From: Notospermus geniculatus
Taxonomy: Eukaryota > Nemertea > Pilidiophora > Heteronemertea > Lineidae
NCBI GenBank assembly: GCA_002633025.1
Contig: NMRB01000163.1
Coordinates: 268,421 to 332,420, forward strand
DNA: 64,000 nucleotides
Reading direction: 5' to 3'
Under the pieces are notes generated by a model. It had not been told where the DNA came from, did no database searches, and was given only the letters and a program-made list of their open reading frames with translations. Below are positions 1 through 11,200 of the stretch, piece after piece (the first letter of the stretch is position 1; each line of letters starts with the position of its first letter). A program made the translations under genes and the position numbers.

Positions 1-384
1 CGGTATGTTTCTTTATAAACCAACAAAGGGTTTAGTAGTTACAGTACAGTACAGATCCATTCGGTAAGCAACTCAGGGAGTGTTCCACCAGTTGGGCACT
101 GAGGATACCTCCAAGTCCATCTGTGCGGGGGGTCTTGACGGGGCGGGGAACAGGACATTCATCCCGCTGCCCAGAAGATGCAGCCCTGGGGATGAGGAGA
201 TGATGGGAGGGGGAAGTGGATGGTCTTGACTGCGGGAGTAAGACATAGCTAGCTGCGTGGATGTCGATGGGAGCGGTCTTGACTGGGGGAACAGGACACT
301 CATCCTGCCGACAGGACAAGTGATAGGCCCTAATGGTGGTTTCAGCCAGGCTGAGACTAATACATAAATAGGACTAGGACCTAC
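1..384. repeat. Intron-like sequence with three degenerate direct repeats
   Basis: No coding exon is recognised here. The unit beginning gtcttgac is followed by a G-rich tract and a variant of aacaggacattcatcc. It occurs near 132-165 and 275-305, with a poorer copy from 223. The stretch lies just past the donor of the minus-strand exon at 385-527, so it is probably the first intron of that gene. Confidence 0.4.
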
Positions 385-527
385 CTCAACATAATTTTCA
401 TCCTTGAATGCTTCCTCCCATGCTGTTACCAAAGCACCTTTCAGGTCACAGAACTTGTAAATGACAGTTATTTGCCCGACAGCGTCGCCCGACATTATGA
501 GTTGGTCTGGTAGATCCTGACCCTCCA
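385..527 (-). CDS. Probable macro-domain-like protein, N-terminal exon (gene runs off the left edge)
   Basis: One exon of a minus-strand gene. It has a good acceptor (ctttcag before 527) and a donor (GAG then gtaggt after 385). The likely start is the ATG at 495-493, giving MSGDAVGQITVIYKFCDLKG and then LVTAWEEAFKDENYVEV. The pattern (hydrophobic strand, Cys-Asp, then LV.AW..AF followed by VEV) resembles the first strand and helix of a family of uncharacterised macro domains in which VEV is followed by GDI and an SPANSFG-type ADP-ribose loop. Those later motifs would lie outside the window, so ADP-ribose binding is an inference. The acceptor upstream of the ATG implies a 5' untranslated exon at higher coordinates, which was not located. 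Confidence 0.42.
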
Positions 528-1525
528 CTGAAAGACACTTGAGAAATCTGTGTTAACTTGGCTATAAACCAACACAGATTAGATTTTATGACTCGGCGGC
601 TATGCCAGCATGGAACTTGGTATGACAGCGTTCTATAATTATCGAATAAGGAAATACTTTGTTGCCGTGATTGTTGCAACGCTGTGATTTCCCCGTTGTT
701 TCCGGTCGCACTCTAGCTCATTCGCAAACAAAACTCCTTGCTGCTTTGAGACAGTTGTTCGGGTCTGCGAAGTTTTTTAAGCGGGAATTTCAAAATCAGT
801 ATGAACATCGTGCGCGCGAGACAGGGATTGCCTACTGTTTGACGGCTAGGTCCTCCGTACAGTCACACAGTAGAGAGATGAGCTGAATTGGTGCTGGGCA
901 GATTAGGGAGGGTGTTTTCAAAAAGACTGTCCTCGTAGCACTCCTGTACACGATCTGCGGAGCGTCTCGAGGACGGACCAGCCTACCGTGTCTCGTGATG
1001 AATATCCGGCCTGGATGGAATTGCTTCGCCGTATACGTTAAACGACAATAACGACGGGGAATAAACCCACAACACCAATAGTCTCGTGCCACCAGACTCT
1101 GCAATTTTCAATTTTAGAGTCTGGTCCAGATGGTACCTTTTGCTTGTAAAAACCATCATGGCGGACAATCTACCGCCGATGACGTAGAACACAATGCACA
1201 GTCAAAGCAAAAAGCATTCAGCGTGCGAGTAAAACTGCAGTATTTGTACCCTTTGCTGTTAGCCCTACCGCACTTTTTATACTACAATTTCGTCCTCAAT
1301 CGAAAAATTATATACATACCTGTCGGAATTCCAATGAAAGACACTATAAATTGACTTGACAACACAGATTGAGGCGATTCATCTCGCTAATTTTCACGCT
1401 TCGAGTGATCTGGGCGCAGCCATTATTCCTCCTGCAGCCTACGTCACCAACTTTTGAGATCCATGACGCATTGGTAGTGACTAGCCAATCAGCGAAGCTC
1501 CTCTTATTTTGAATTTTCGGAATAA
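528..1525. other. No gene recognised; moderately CpG-containing flank
   Basis: Short open frames exist on both strands but none matches a family I recognise or has convincing splice borders. The stretch is upstream of the minus-strand gene at 385-527 and may hold its promoter and 5' untranslated exon. It ends at an assembly gap. Confidence 0.4.
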
Positions 1526-2180
1526 NNNNNNNNNNNNNNNNNNNNNNNNNNNNNNNNNNNNNNNNNNNNNNNNNNNNNNNNNNNNNNNNNNNNNNNNNNN
1601 NNNNNNNNNNNNNNNNNNNNNNNNNNNNNNNNNNNNNNNNNNNNNNNNNNNNNNNNNNNNNNNNNNNNNNNNNNNNNNNNNNNNNNNNNNNNNNNNNNNN
1701 NNNNNNNNNNNNNNNNNNNNNNNNNNNNNNNNNNNNNNNNNNNNNNNNNNNNNNNNNNNNNNNNNNNNNNNNNNNNNNNNNNNNNNNNNNNNNNNNNNNN
1801 NNNNNNNNNNNNNNNNNNNNNNNNNNNNNNNNNNNNNNNNNNNNNNNNNNNNNNNNNNNNNNNNNNNNNNNNNNNNNNNNNNNNNNNNNNNNNNNNNNNN
1901 NNNNNNNNNNNNNNNNNNNNNNNNNNNNNNNNNNNNNNNNNNNNNNNNNNNNNNNNNNNNNNNNNNNNNNNNNNNNNNNNNNNNNNNNNNNNNNNNNNNN
2001 NNNNNNNNNNNNNNNNNNNNNNNNNNNNNNNNNNNNNNNNNNNNNNNNNNNNNNNNNNNNNNNNNNNNNNNNNNNNNNNNNNNNNNNNNNNNNNNNNNNN
2101 NNNNNNNNNNNNNNNNNNNNNNNNNNNNNNNNNNNNNNNNNNNNNNNNNNNNNNNNNNNNNNNNNNNNNNNNNNNNNNNN
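1526..2180. other. Assembly gap (655 N)
   Basis: A run of N. The sequence resumes inside the open frame of a retroelement, so the missing DNA probably contains more of that repeat. Any frames read across this gap are meaningless. Confidence 0.99.
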
Positions 2181-2182
2181 GT

Positions 2183-2467
2183 ACTCTTCGGCAGAATTAC
2201 CCGGGTGTGCCAATATTTCACCTTGAGACCCCTATCTCACCAGCCCTGAAGGCCAACCCTGTGCAGTTTGATAGATCCATGAAGTTTAATCAGATGATGG
2301 TGGACCTGGGTTTCCTCCCCATCCCGCATCCCCGGCTGGGCCATCGTAGAGGTGAATTTTATTCAGCTGGCGATAACTTCCATTACACTAAGAAGGGAAT
2401 GGAGGAGGTGCTCCGTCATTTGATTCTCCATGTTGATGCTCGGCTAGAAGACAACGGCGGAACCTAA
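2183..2467 (+). CDS. C-terminal fragment of an LTR-retrotransposon ORF with an SGNH-hydrolase-like tail
   Basis: The frame is open from the gap edge and ends at a TAA. It reads YPGVPIFHLETPIS followed later by DLGFLPIPHP and DNFHYTKKGMEEVL. An Asp-x-x-His followed by a helix near the C terminus is the signature of block V of GDSL/SGNH hydrolases, which supplies the catalytic Asp and His. Only this tail is present, because the nucleophile block would be in the N gap. About 240 bases downstream come a polypurine tract and an LTR, so the ORF belongs to the retroelement rather than a host gene. Some animal Gypsy-type elements carry extra hydrolase-like domains, but whether this is such a case cannot be shown here. 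Confidence 0.55.
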   Translation, partial: TLRQNYPGVPIFHLETPISPALKANPVQFDRSMKFNQMMVDLGFLPIPHPRLGHRRGEFYSAGDNFHYTKKGMEEVLRHLILHVDARLEDNGGT

Positions 2468-2709
2468 GAAAGACGAAGCAGTGGATGTGGTTGGTTTGGG
2501 TCGCCCTCCGTTGATGTACCTTTTATGGTCTCTTTGGAGGTGGTTGCACCTATCTATGGTCACATGACTCTAAACCGCCACCAGCAGCCCCGTGGTGGAC
2601 GTACATGTATTATAGTGGAAGTGGAAATTACTTTTTCTTTGAACAGTTCTGTACATTCGTTTTATATGTAGCTGACCCCCCTGATCTCGGCCATTTAAGG
2701 GGGGGATGG
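2468..2709 (+). mobile_element. Retrotransposon 3' untranslated segment with polypurine tract
   Basis: Noncoding stretch between the element's stop codon and its LTR. It ends in a purine run at about 2697-2708 (aaggggggg then atgg), directly before TGTG. This is where plus-strand priming occurs in LTR retroelements. Confidence 0.65.
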
Positions 2710-2942
2710 TGTGGTGACCCGACTCTGCGCATCACCCGCCTAAGCTAGTTGTGTACGGGTGACGCGCCGAGCGGGATCTGCTCCGTCGTCATGGTCGCGG
2801 TTGTGACGTCACCTCGCCCGTCGGCCGGGGTCAGTCGGTGTGTTGGCCTGCGCACGAGCACGTGTTTTCATGCTGCGGAAAGTTTTACCAATAAAGTTGG
2901 AATTTATCAGGGAAATCGTGTTCATCGTCGATTTACTACACA
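2710..2942 (+). mobile_element. 3' LTR of a Gypsy-like retrotransposon
   Basis: A 233-base block that begins TGTGGTGACC immediately after a polypurine tract and ends ACTACACA, giving the expected TG...CA termini (TGTG/CACA). A polyadenylation signal AATAAA lies at 2890-2895. Superfamily assignment rests on layout only. The 5' LTR is not visible, so the target-site duplication could not be checked. Confidence 0.72.
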
Positions 2943-4020
2943 CGCAATAAAATATACACAACACTTTCCTCGCCTCGTTTTCCTGTGCCAATGAAAAGAT
3001 AGCACTTGTGCCAGTATGTCAGGTGATATCCTAGCTTTCAAGTTGCACTCTCAAATAAGTACATACAGTCCTGTAATACATATATTAAACAATGGTCAAT
3101 ATTGATTGTATCAAATGTTAATTCCATGACAAAAAGCACGTGTTTGTCCCCATGGCAAGTCAAGTGTCAATAGATTCAACATATTGCCATTATCTGCCAA
3201 GCTTATTAAATACATATTGATTGTATGAACAGTTGTCCAGATGTTCCATGTCGGGGTCCTGAGAATAAACTACAGCTATGTCAACTAAGCAACATCAACA
3301 CAGCCACAAACACAGGTGTCACAGTGAATAACTGACACACAGTATCACGGACCTACATCTGAAAGTTCCTATTTGGAATACTAGTCGTAAAATATTGATC
3401 GCAGGCTTTTTCAGCTTTGGCCAAGAAAAATAATGGAGTTTATAACAAACTAGCAAAGTATCCGTCGAATGACGGGTCATGAAGTGCTGGGTGCTCCCAT
3501 AGGCCGAGTTCGATTGGTGTACTCGAGGGCAGAGTGCGGGTTCCGTGAAAATTGAACGTGATTAACATGATATCACTTGTTCCACCATCTGCGTATGTCG
3601 AGTGGGAGTAAAGTCTGGCAACATCTAACTTTGACCCAATGGAATGCGGAAGTAAGGAAATTGATAGTTGGATTTTCTACGGACCTTTAATCACACGCGG
3701 CTATTGAATGACCAGTGGACAGCGCGAACAATCGGGGAACGACCACAAATGATCGACAAGCATGATTAAAAACCGCAAAGTTCTGCCACATTACATGACT
3801 TCCGCATTCCATTGGGTCGAAGTTAGATGTTGCCAGACTTTACCCGTTGGTACACTCTTGGTACCCGTTGGTACGAAGAGTGTCACAGCCTTCGGGCGGT
3901 AGTTTTCGCATTTACCCGTCACAAAAAATCGGCCTACTCCCTTATTATATAGATACGAAGTGGGTATAAAAAATCCATTCCCAAGTGAAAAGGCAAAAGT
4001 CATCAACTTGATCAATGAAA
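2943..4020. repeat. Noncoding flank with a 46-base inverted repeat (3608-3653 / 3798-3843)
   Basis: No exon found. The arms beginning GTAAAGTCTGG at 3608 and ending CCAGACTTTAC at 3843 are reverse complements with one mismatch seen across the 43 bases compared in detail, separated by 144 bases. This looks like a foldback element or MITE remnant. It lies downstream of the minus-strand HINT gene, whose stop codon is at 4021-4023. Confidence 0.7.
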
Positions 4021-6547
<2,527 letters not shown>

Positions 6548-6713
6548 CTCATCCACTTATTTCATGGTGTTTTGTCTGCAATTTGAAATGCGATGATAAT
6601 ATCACTGTGTCGTGTTATTTGTGGGCGGCGAGAGTCCTCTCATGAATATTAATTAGGTTCGCCTCAGCCTTGTGGACGGTCGCGACACAGGGACCTGGAA
6701 CAGTCCTCATTTA

Positions 6714-7048
6714 GCGTGTTCGGAAAGCTTCCTCGGGGAAGCTCGGGGAAGCGGGAGAGCGTTCGGTAAGGTATTTGGCAGGCTGCCAAGGCTTCCTCGA
6801 GCCTGGCCGAAGTGAGCGACTAGCCGAGTCGCTCACTTGGGGAAACTCCCGGCATGCATAATTTCGTTTTCTTTCCAATCCGACATGCTGATTGGCTAAA
6901 CGTGGAACATTTCACGCCTGCAACCCACAGTAGTACCTTTCCCCGAGGAAGCGCAAATATCGTTCGGAATTTCGCCTTTACTGGGCATGCTCACATTCCC
7001 CGAAGCTCGGGGAAGAAATTTCCTCGGGGAAGCTTTCCGAACACGGCC
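6714..7048. mobile_element. MITE copy 1 (GTGTTCGG terminal repeats)
   Basis: A 335-base element with ends GCGTGTTCGGAAAGCTTCC and (reverse-complemented) GGCCGTGTTCGGAAAGCTTC. An internal subterminal palindrome lies around gtgagcgac / gtcgctcac. The same element occurs inverted at 39879-40201. It lies 167 bases upstream of the HINT2-like start codon. The target duplication is unclear (TTA on one side, ATTATA on the other). Confidence 0.85.
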
Positions 7049-7057
7049 ATTATAAAC

Positions 7058-7357
7058 TGAAGGGGTCAGAGCCAGAACAACCTATATTGTGCTTGCATTT
7101 TTTTTATTTTTCAGGAGAAGCTAAAAGCACTTTTTGCACATAGGTCGTTCTGGCTCTGAAAAAATTATTTTTGATGAATTTTAGCCAAATGCTAAGATAT
7201 ACACATTTTATGCTGATTTGCTAATGCTAATAACAAATATATTTTTGCTTGTTGTGCTTGTTGAACAGAGCTCTTTTCAAGCTTCATTTTGGTATATAAG
7301 TTCCAAAATAACCTAAGTGGCACACAGGTTTTTCTGGCTCTGAGTCTGACCCCTTCA
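7058..7357. mobile_element. MITE with TGAAGGGGTCAGA termini
   Basis: The 5' end TGAAGGGGTCAGAGCCAGAA and the reverse complement of the 3' end (TGAAGGGGTCAGACTCAGAG, continuing CCAGAA) match apart from a small indel. The interior is AT-rich and noncoding. It sits directly next to the element above. Confidence 0.75.
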
Positions 7358-7359
7358 TC

Positions 7360-7612
7360 TGGTTCCAATCTTCGCCGCTGCACTTCCTAGGCAATACTAT
7401 CCATTCAATTCATTATTCAGGAAATAAATTATCTTATCTTCATTTGAGGTGGAATAAACACTAAGGGCCGTATGCACGGGTCACACTTTCATTAAAGTCC
7501 GACTTTTCTCAATGCTTCAAGCATAGAGAAAGTCTAACTTTAGCTATACTTTAGGCTAAAGTGCGACCCGTGAATATGGCCCTAAGGGATGCAGCGGCAA
7601 AGATTGGAACCA
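7360..7612. repeat. 23-base inverted repeat pair enclosing another MITE
   Basis: TGGTTCCAATCTTCGCCGCT(GCA) at 7360-7382 and its reverse complement at 7590-7612 differ at one base. The interior contains the MITE at 7465-7582, so this is a nested insertion or an older foldback element. Confidence 0.75.
7465..7582. mobile_element. Harbinger-like MITE with TAA target duplication
   Basis: Termini GGGCCGTATGCACGGGTC and its near reverse complement GACCCGTGAATATGGCCC are flanked by TAA at 7462-7464 and 7583-7585. The centre also folds (cttcaagcatagagaaag around agcttt-type words). The three-base TWA target duplication and GGG/CCC ends are typical of PIF/Harbinger. Confidence 0.72.
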
Positions 7613-7840
7613 GTCTCCGAGAGGCCTATAGCCTATGGGCCTTTCAGCACGGTAAGCGTTAATTGCAATCATCCAGAGGTACAATTTGGTGGACTTCGAA
7701 AAACATATATTATGGCTTACCCCAACCATCTTTCGAGGATGATCTATTACCCCCTAATCCCTAACCCCTAAAAATCCCTTTGAAAGTCCTTTTTTCTATC
7801 TCTACCTCTAGATTTGTCATAACCTTTCAGCACAGTTGAT

Positions 7841-8080
7841 CAATCTCGTACCCAGACATTAGTTACGCTCGGCCGAGCTAGACTGGTCATTCCCGATCCC
7901 AAAATAGCTCTGACGGAGAAAGCGTTAGCGATATCCGTTAGCGATATTGGGACCGGGAACCAGTCTAGGCCGAGCTTGAATGTCGCTATTAACATGGAGG
8001 TATAAAATAAAGTCTTATTTCCTCCATGCTATTTTAACAACCTCGGCCCGAGCGTTACGAATCACTAGGTACGAGATTGG
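7841..8080. mobile_element. hAT-type MITE with 8-bp target duplication
   Basis: A 240-base element with ends CAATCTCGTACCCAG and the reverse complement of CTAGGTACGAGATTGG, extending as an imperfect inverted repeat of about 37 bases into GTTACGCTCGGCCGAG. It is flanked by a perfect CAGTTGAT duplication at 7833-7840 and 8081-8088. Eight-base duplications are characteristic of hAT elements. Confidence 0.82.
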
Positions 8081-8089
8081 CAGTTGATA

Positions 8090-8286
8090 TATCCTGTTGC
8101 CTGTGGACCCGACCCGCGCACATAAATTATGATAATGATCATCTTTCGCGGTGTGTTCTGCAACCGATGTAAAGCTGCGCAATGAAGTGCGCACATCGCC
8201 AGAAGGAAAACAAAACAGGCAAAATGGCTGTCACTCCTGAATTCTCTGAAATGTAGGATGAAAAATTACTCATTCCTGCTGGAACA
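8090..8286 (+). promoter_or_regulatory. Likely DENND5 promoter / 5' untranslated region
   Basis: A short repeat-free stretch between the hAT MITE and the DENND5 start codon, with more CpG than its surroundings (gcgcacat, ttcgcggtg, tgcgcaatg). No TATA box is positioned convincingly. The assignment is by location only. Confidence 0.35.
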
Positions 8287-11200
8287 ATGAATTCTCCAAG
8301 TTCTGCAGCCACCAGATTCGCAGATTACTTTGTTATCTGTGGATTAGATGTGGAATCTGGTATTGAACCGGATCAACTTGCCGGTAAGTCCGCTTTTTTG
8401 TCGGCATCTCCATTCGATTCGAAGTCAGTCCATCCAAAACCATGAAAACGTGAACTGGTGAAAAGTCAAAAGAACTGTCATGAATCCATGCAATCACAAC
8501 AGCAGTTCTTCCATCAATCCATGTCTTCATTCATGAGATAAGTTCACAGGCTCATATCATACATGACCGGTAGCCTATACATGCTATAGGCCTAGGCTAT
8601 AGGCCTAGCCTTAGGCCTATCACGTGTAGGCTATAGGCCTATGCTCCTCTGCAGTGTAGGCCTATGCATGCACAACAGGATCTCATTCTCATCGCCATCG
8701 CCATGATCCGCATCCGGAACATGATTGATCCATTTTTTTAGGCCCATGCCATTTTTGTAGGCCTAGGCTAGTAGGCTAGGGCGGGCACTCTCCATGCTCT
8801 CGTTCGTTCGTTCATCAGTTCATTGTTGGATACCTTAAAGGACTACGGTATTGCCACTTTTTCTCGACAGCCGGCGCCACTCTCCCAACCCAGGGACTAA
8901 CTACTGGTAGGCCTACGTTGTCGGCGAATTGACCCGATTTACTACGTACATTTTGTAATGCATTTTTGTAGTTCCTCTTACTGCCGCTAGGTGGCTCCCT
9001 CTACGTCGGCAGTCAAATAACGCATTTGAGATCCAATACTGTGCTCCTATAACAAGACCCGTCGCTGTCCCCGTCGTGATTTCGATTTCTGTGTTGTACA
9101 TAGACTCTATCACTCCAAAAGAGCGCAGCACCTGACGGGGTTATGCCCTAGCGTCATGACGTCCCGCACATCATTTCTGAACGCATGACGTGACTCGAAA
9201 AAAAAATCCGGTTGTTTCAGCGATCATGACGTCGTGAAACAATCTGATTTTTTTTCGTGTCTCACCTCAAGACATCATGAAATGACGCGCGGGACGTCAT
9301 GACGCTGACCCCGTCAGGTGCTGGAGTGATATCGTCTATTGGTGGGGATTCCTCCACGCGGAGAAGGTCCCGGCGGACTGTAATACGTCGTGGAACCTCT
9401 GACGACTCCAACTTTCCGTCGTGAATTTTGAGAAGTTTTCTATCGAATCTCGGGAAGGCCAATATTTATTTTACTCAATCATTGAATAGATTCACGACAA
9501 TCGATGTTTTTTTCTGATGCCCCAAAAACTGCTCTGTGTTCAGGAATTGGCAGTGCATGACGCCGTGATGTTGTTTGCCCGCGACAGCGAAGTGACGGAT
9601 CTTAACGTCTCTAGTGTCTTCCATCTTCTTTCCATCAATCATCGACCGACAGGACCACACACTGCCAGATCACCCCATCAGCATCACTTGTGGTCGATGA
9701 TGGTGGTTAGGCCAAGGCAGGGGACTGTAGGCCTAGGTCCTTACACACTTTACTGACAATGTATATCTACGGTATACGTTGTCAGTAAAGTGTGTAAAAA
9801 CCTTGCCTTTAATACGGTCCCCTAGCCACAAGAACATGTGCCATGCCCTAAAGACATGAAGTAAGAGGAGGACCATCACTCAGTAACAATGCACTCGCGT
9901 GACTGCCTCTCTGAAAGCGCAGTTGTCGGTTCGTAAGAACACCGAATCGGAGTTGGTTTTGGTTTTGTATGATAACCTCAAGTTCTTATATGTTTATGGA
10001 ATATGATGAACAGATATTGCATACTGGGAGATAATTGAGCATTTTAATGAAAGAACTCTGATTCTATCTGTTCAAACGGCCGGTTGATGTTCTAACTTAA
10101 CTATCTCTGCCATTGACACACCTCTGGCGCTACAGTGCTTGCCGCCGGAGCGCCATGGGTGTAGACGACGGCAGCGACGGGAACTGATCTACCTTGCGAC
10201 ATTATGGGCAGAGTGGTGCGGCAGAGTTAACAAAATGTAACCTAAGAGTGTAAATTTGCATTTTATTTTTATTTCTAAGTCATTCTAGTTCATGATTCTT
10301 GCGTTTAAAAAGCAAACTGCACGTTAATTGATTCTGATTTTGTGACTTGCTGCTCTGATTCAGTCCGATCCTAGAGAGTAGCAGGCCAAGTGCTGGACTA
10401 AAATGCATTTTAGCGTTAAAACAGCTTTGAAAATTTGGGCCCTGGTGTCCAAATGTGGGAAATATAACATGTATAATTCCGTAGGGCTATTTTAGCCGCC
10501 AATTTGCAGTTGGCCATGTCTGAAGTTTTACGATTGCGTCATGCCGTGCACCGGACCCGTACTAAGCCAGTCTTGTTTCTATCTTTAATTCCAAAAAGAA
10601 GAATATTCTTGGACTTGATTCACATGTTGTAAGATCATGTGCATGTGCCATGTAATTAATATAGGGCACTTATGATGGGAAGTCAGGAAACATCAGACAT
10701 GTCAGGATATGAGAAGACAGTGTTCATTGAAAGTGACTATGTATATATGCTAAAATGGCTCTATCTGACAGTAAATGTATGTATGTACATGTATGTATGT
10801 ATCGTTTGGAAGCTTCATAACCCTTTTAAGGGTCTTAAGCTTATACTATGGTATGGAGTCCACGACAGGCTACTGTCCACCTGTGTTGGGTCTTTTACTT
10901 GCCCTGGCATAGACACTCAGGTACAAGGGACCACGGCTTTCAGTCTCATCCGACAGACCCTAAATTGGTTCACGACTTTTTTTCACAACTTGTATGTGTC
11001 CTGGCCGGGGATCGAACCCACGCACCGACCCTGTTAGAATTGAAAGTCAAGCGTGTTAGACCACTCGACCACCGGACCAGGACAAATGAGTGCTATAGTG
11101 TTAGCATGGTTACCGTAGTCTTATGAAATGAATGAATTTTTTGCTCTGAATGCTGACCTTGTTAATAGCGCTTCAAGCGGTGCATGCAGTTGCAAGGTAC

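Noticed and set aside
73-319. Pro/Ser-rich frames on the minus strand at the left edge
   Set aside because: They arise from degenerate direct repeats after a good splice donor. They show no protein-like conservation pattern and are probably intron.
1509-2249. Long frames on both strands across 1526-2180
   Set aside because: They consist of translated Ns from the assembly gap. Only the 3' flank in the frame 2183-2467 has content.
10998-11083. Functional tRNA gene on the minus strand
   Set aside because: Acceptor stem and promoter boxes are good, but no proper anticodon stem and loop forms, and a SINE-like tail follows.
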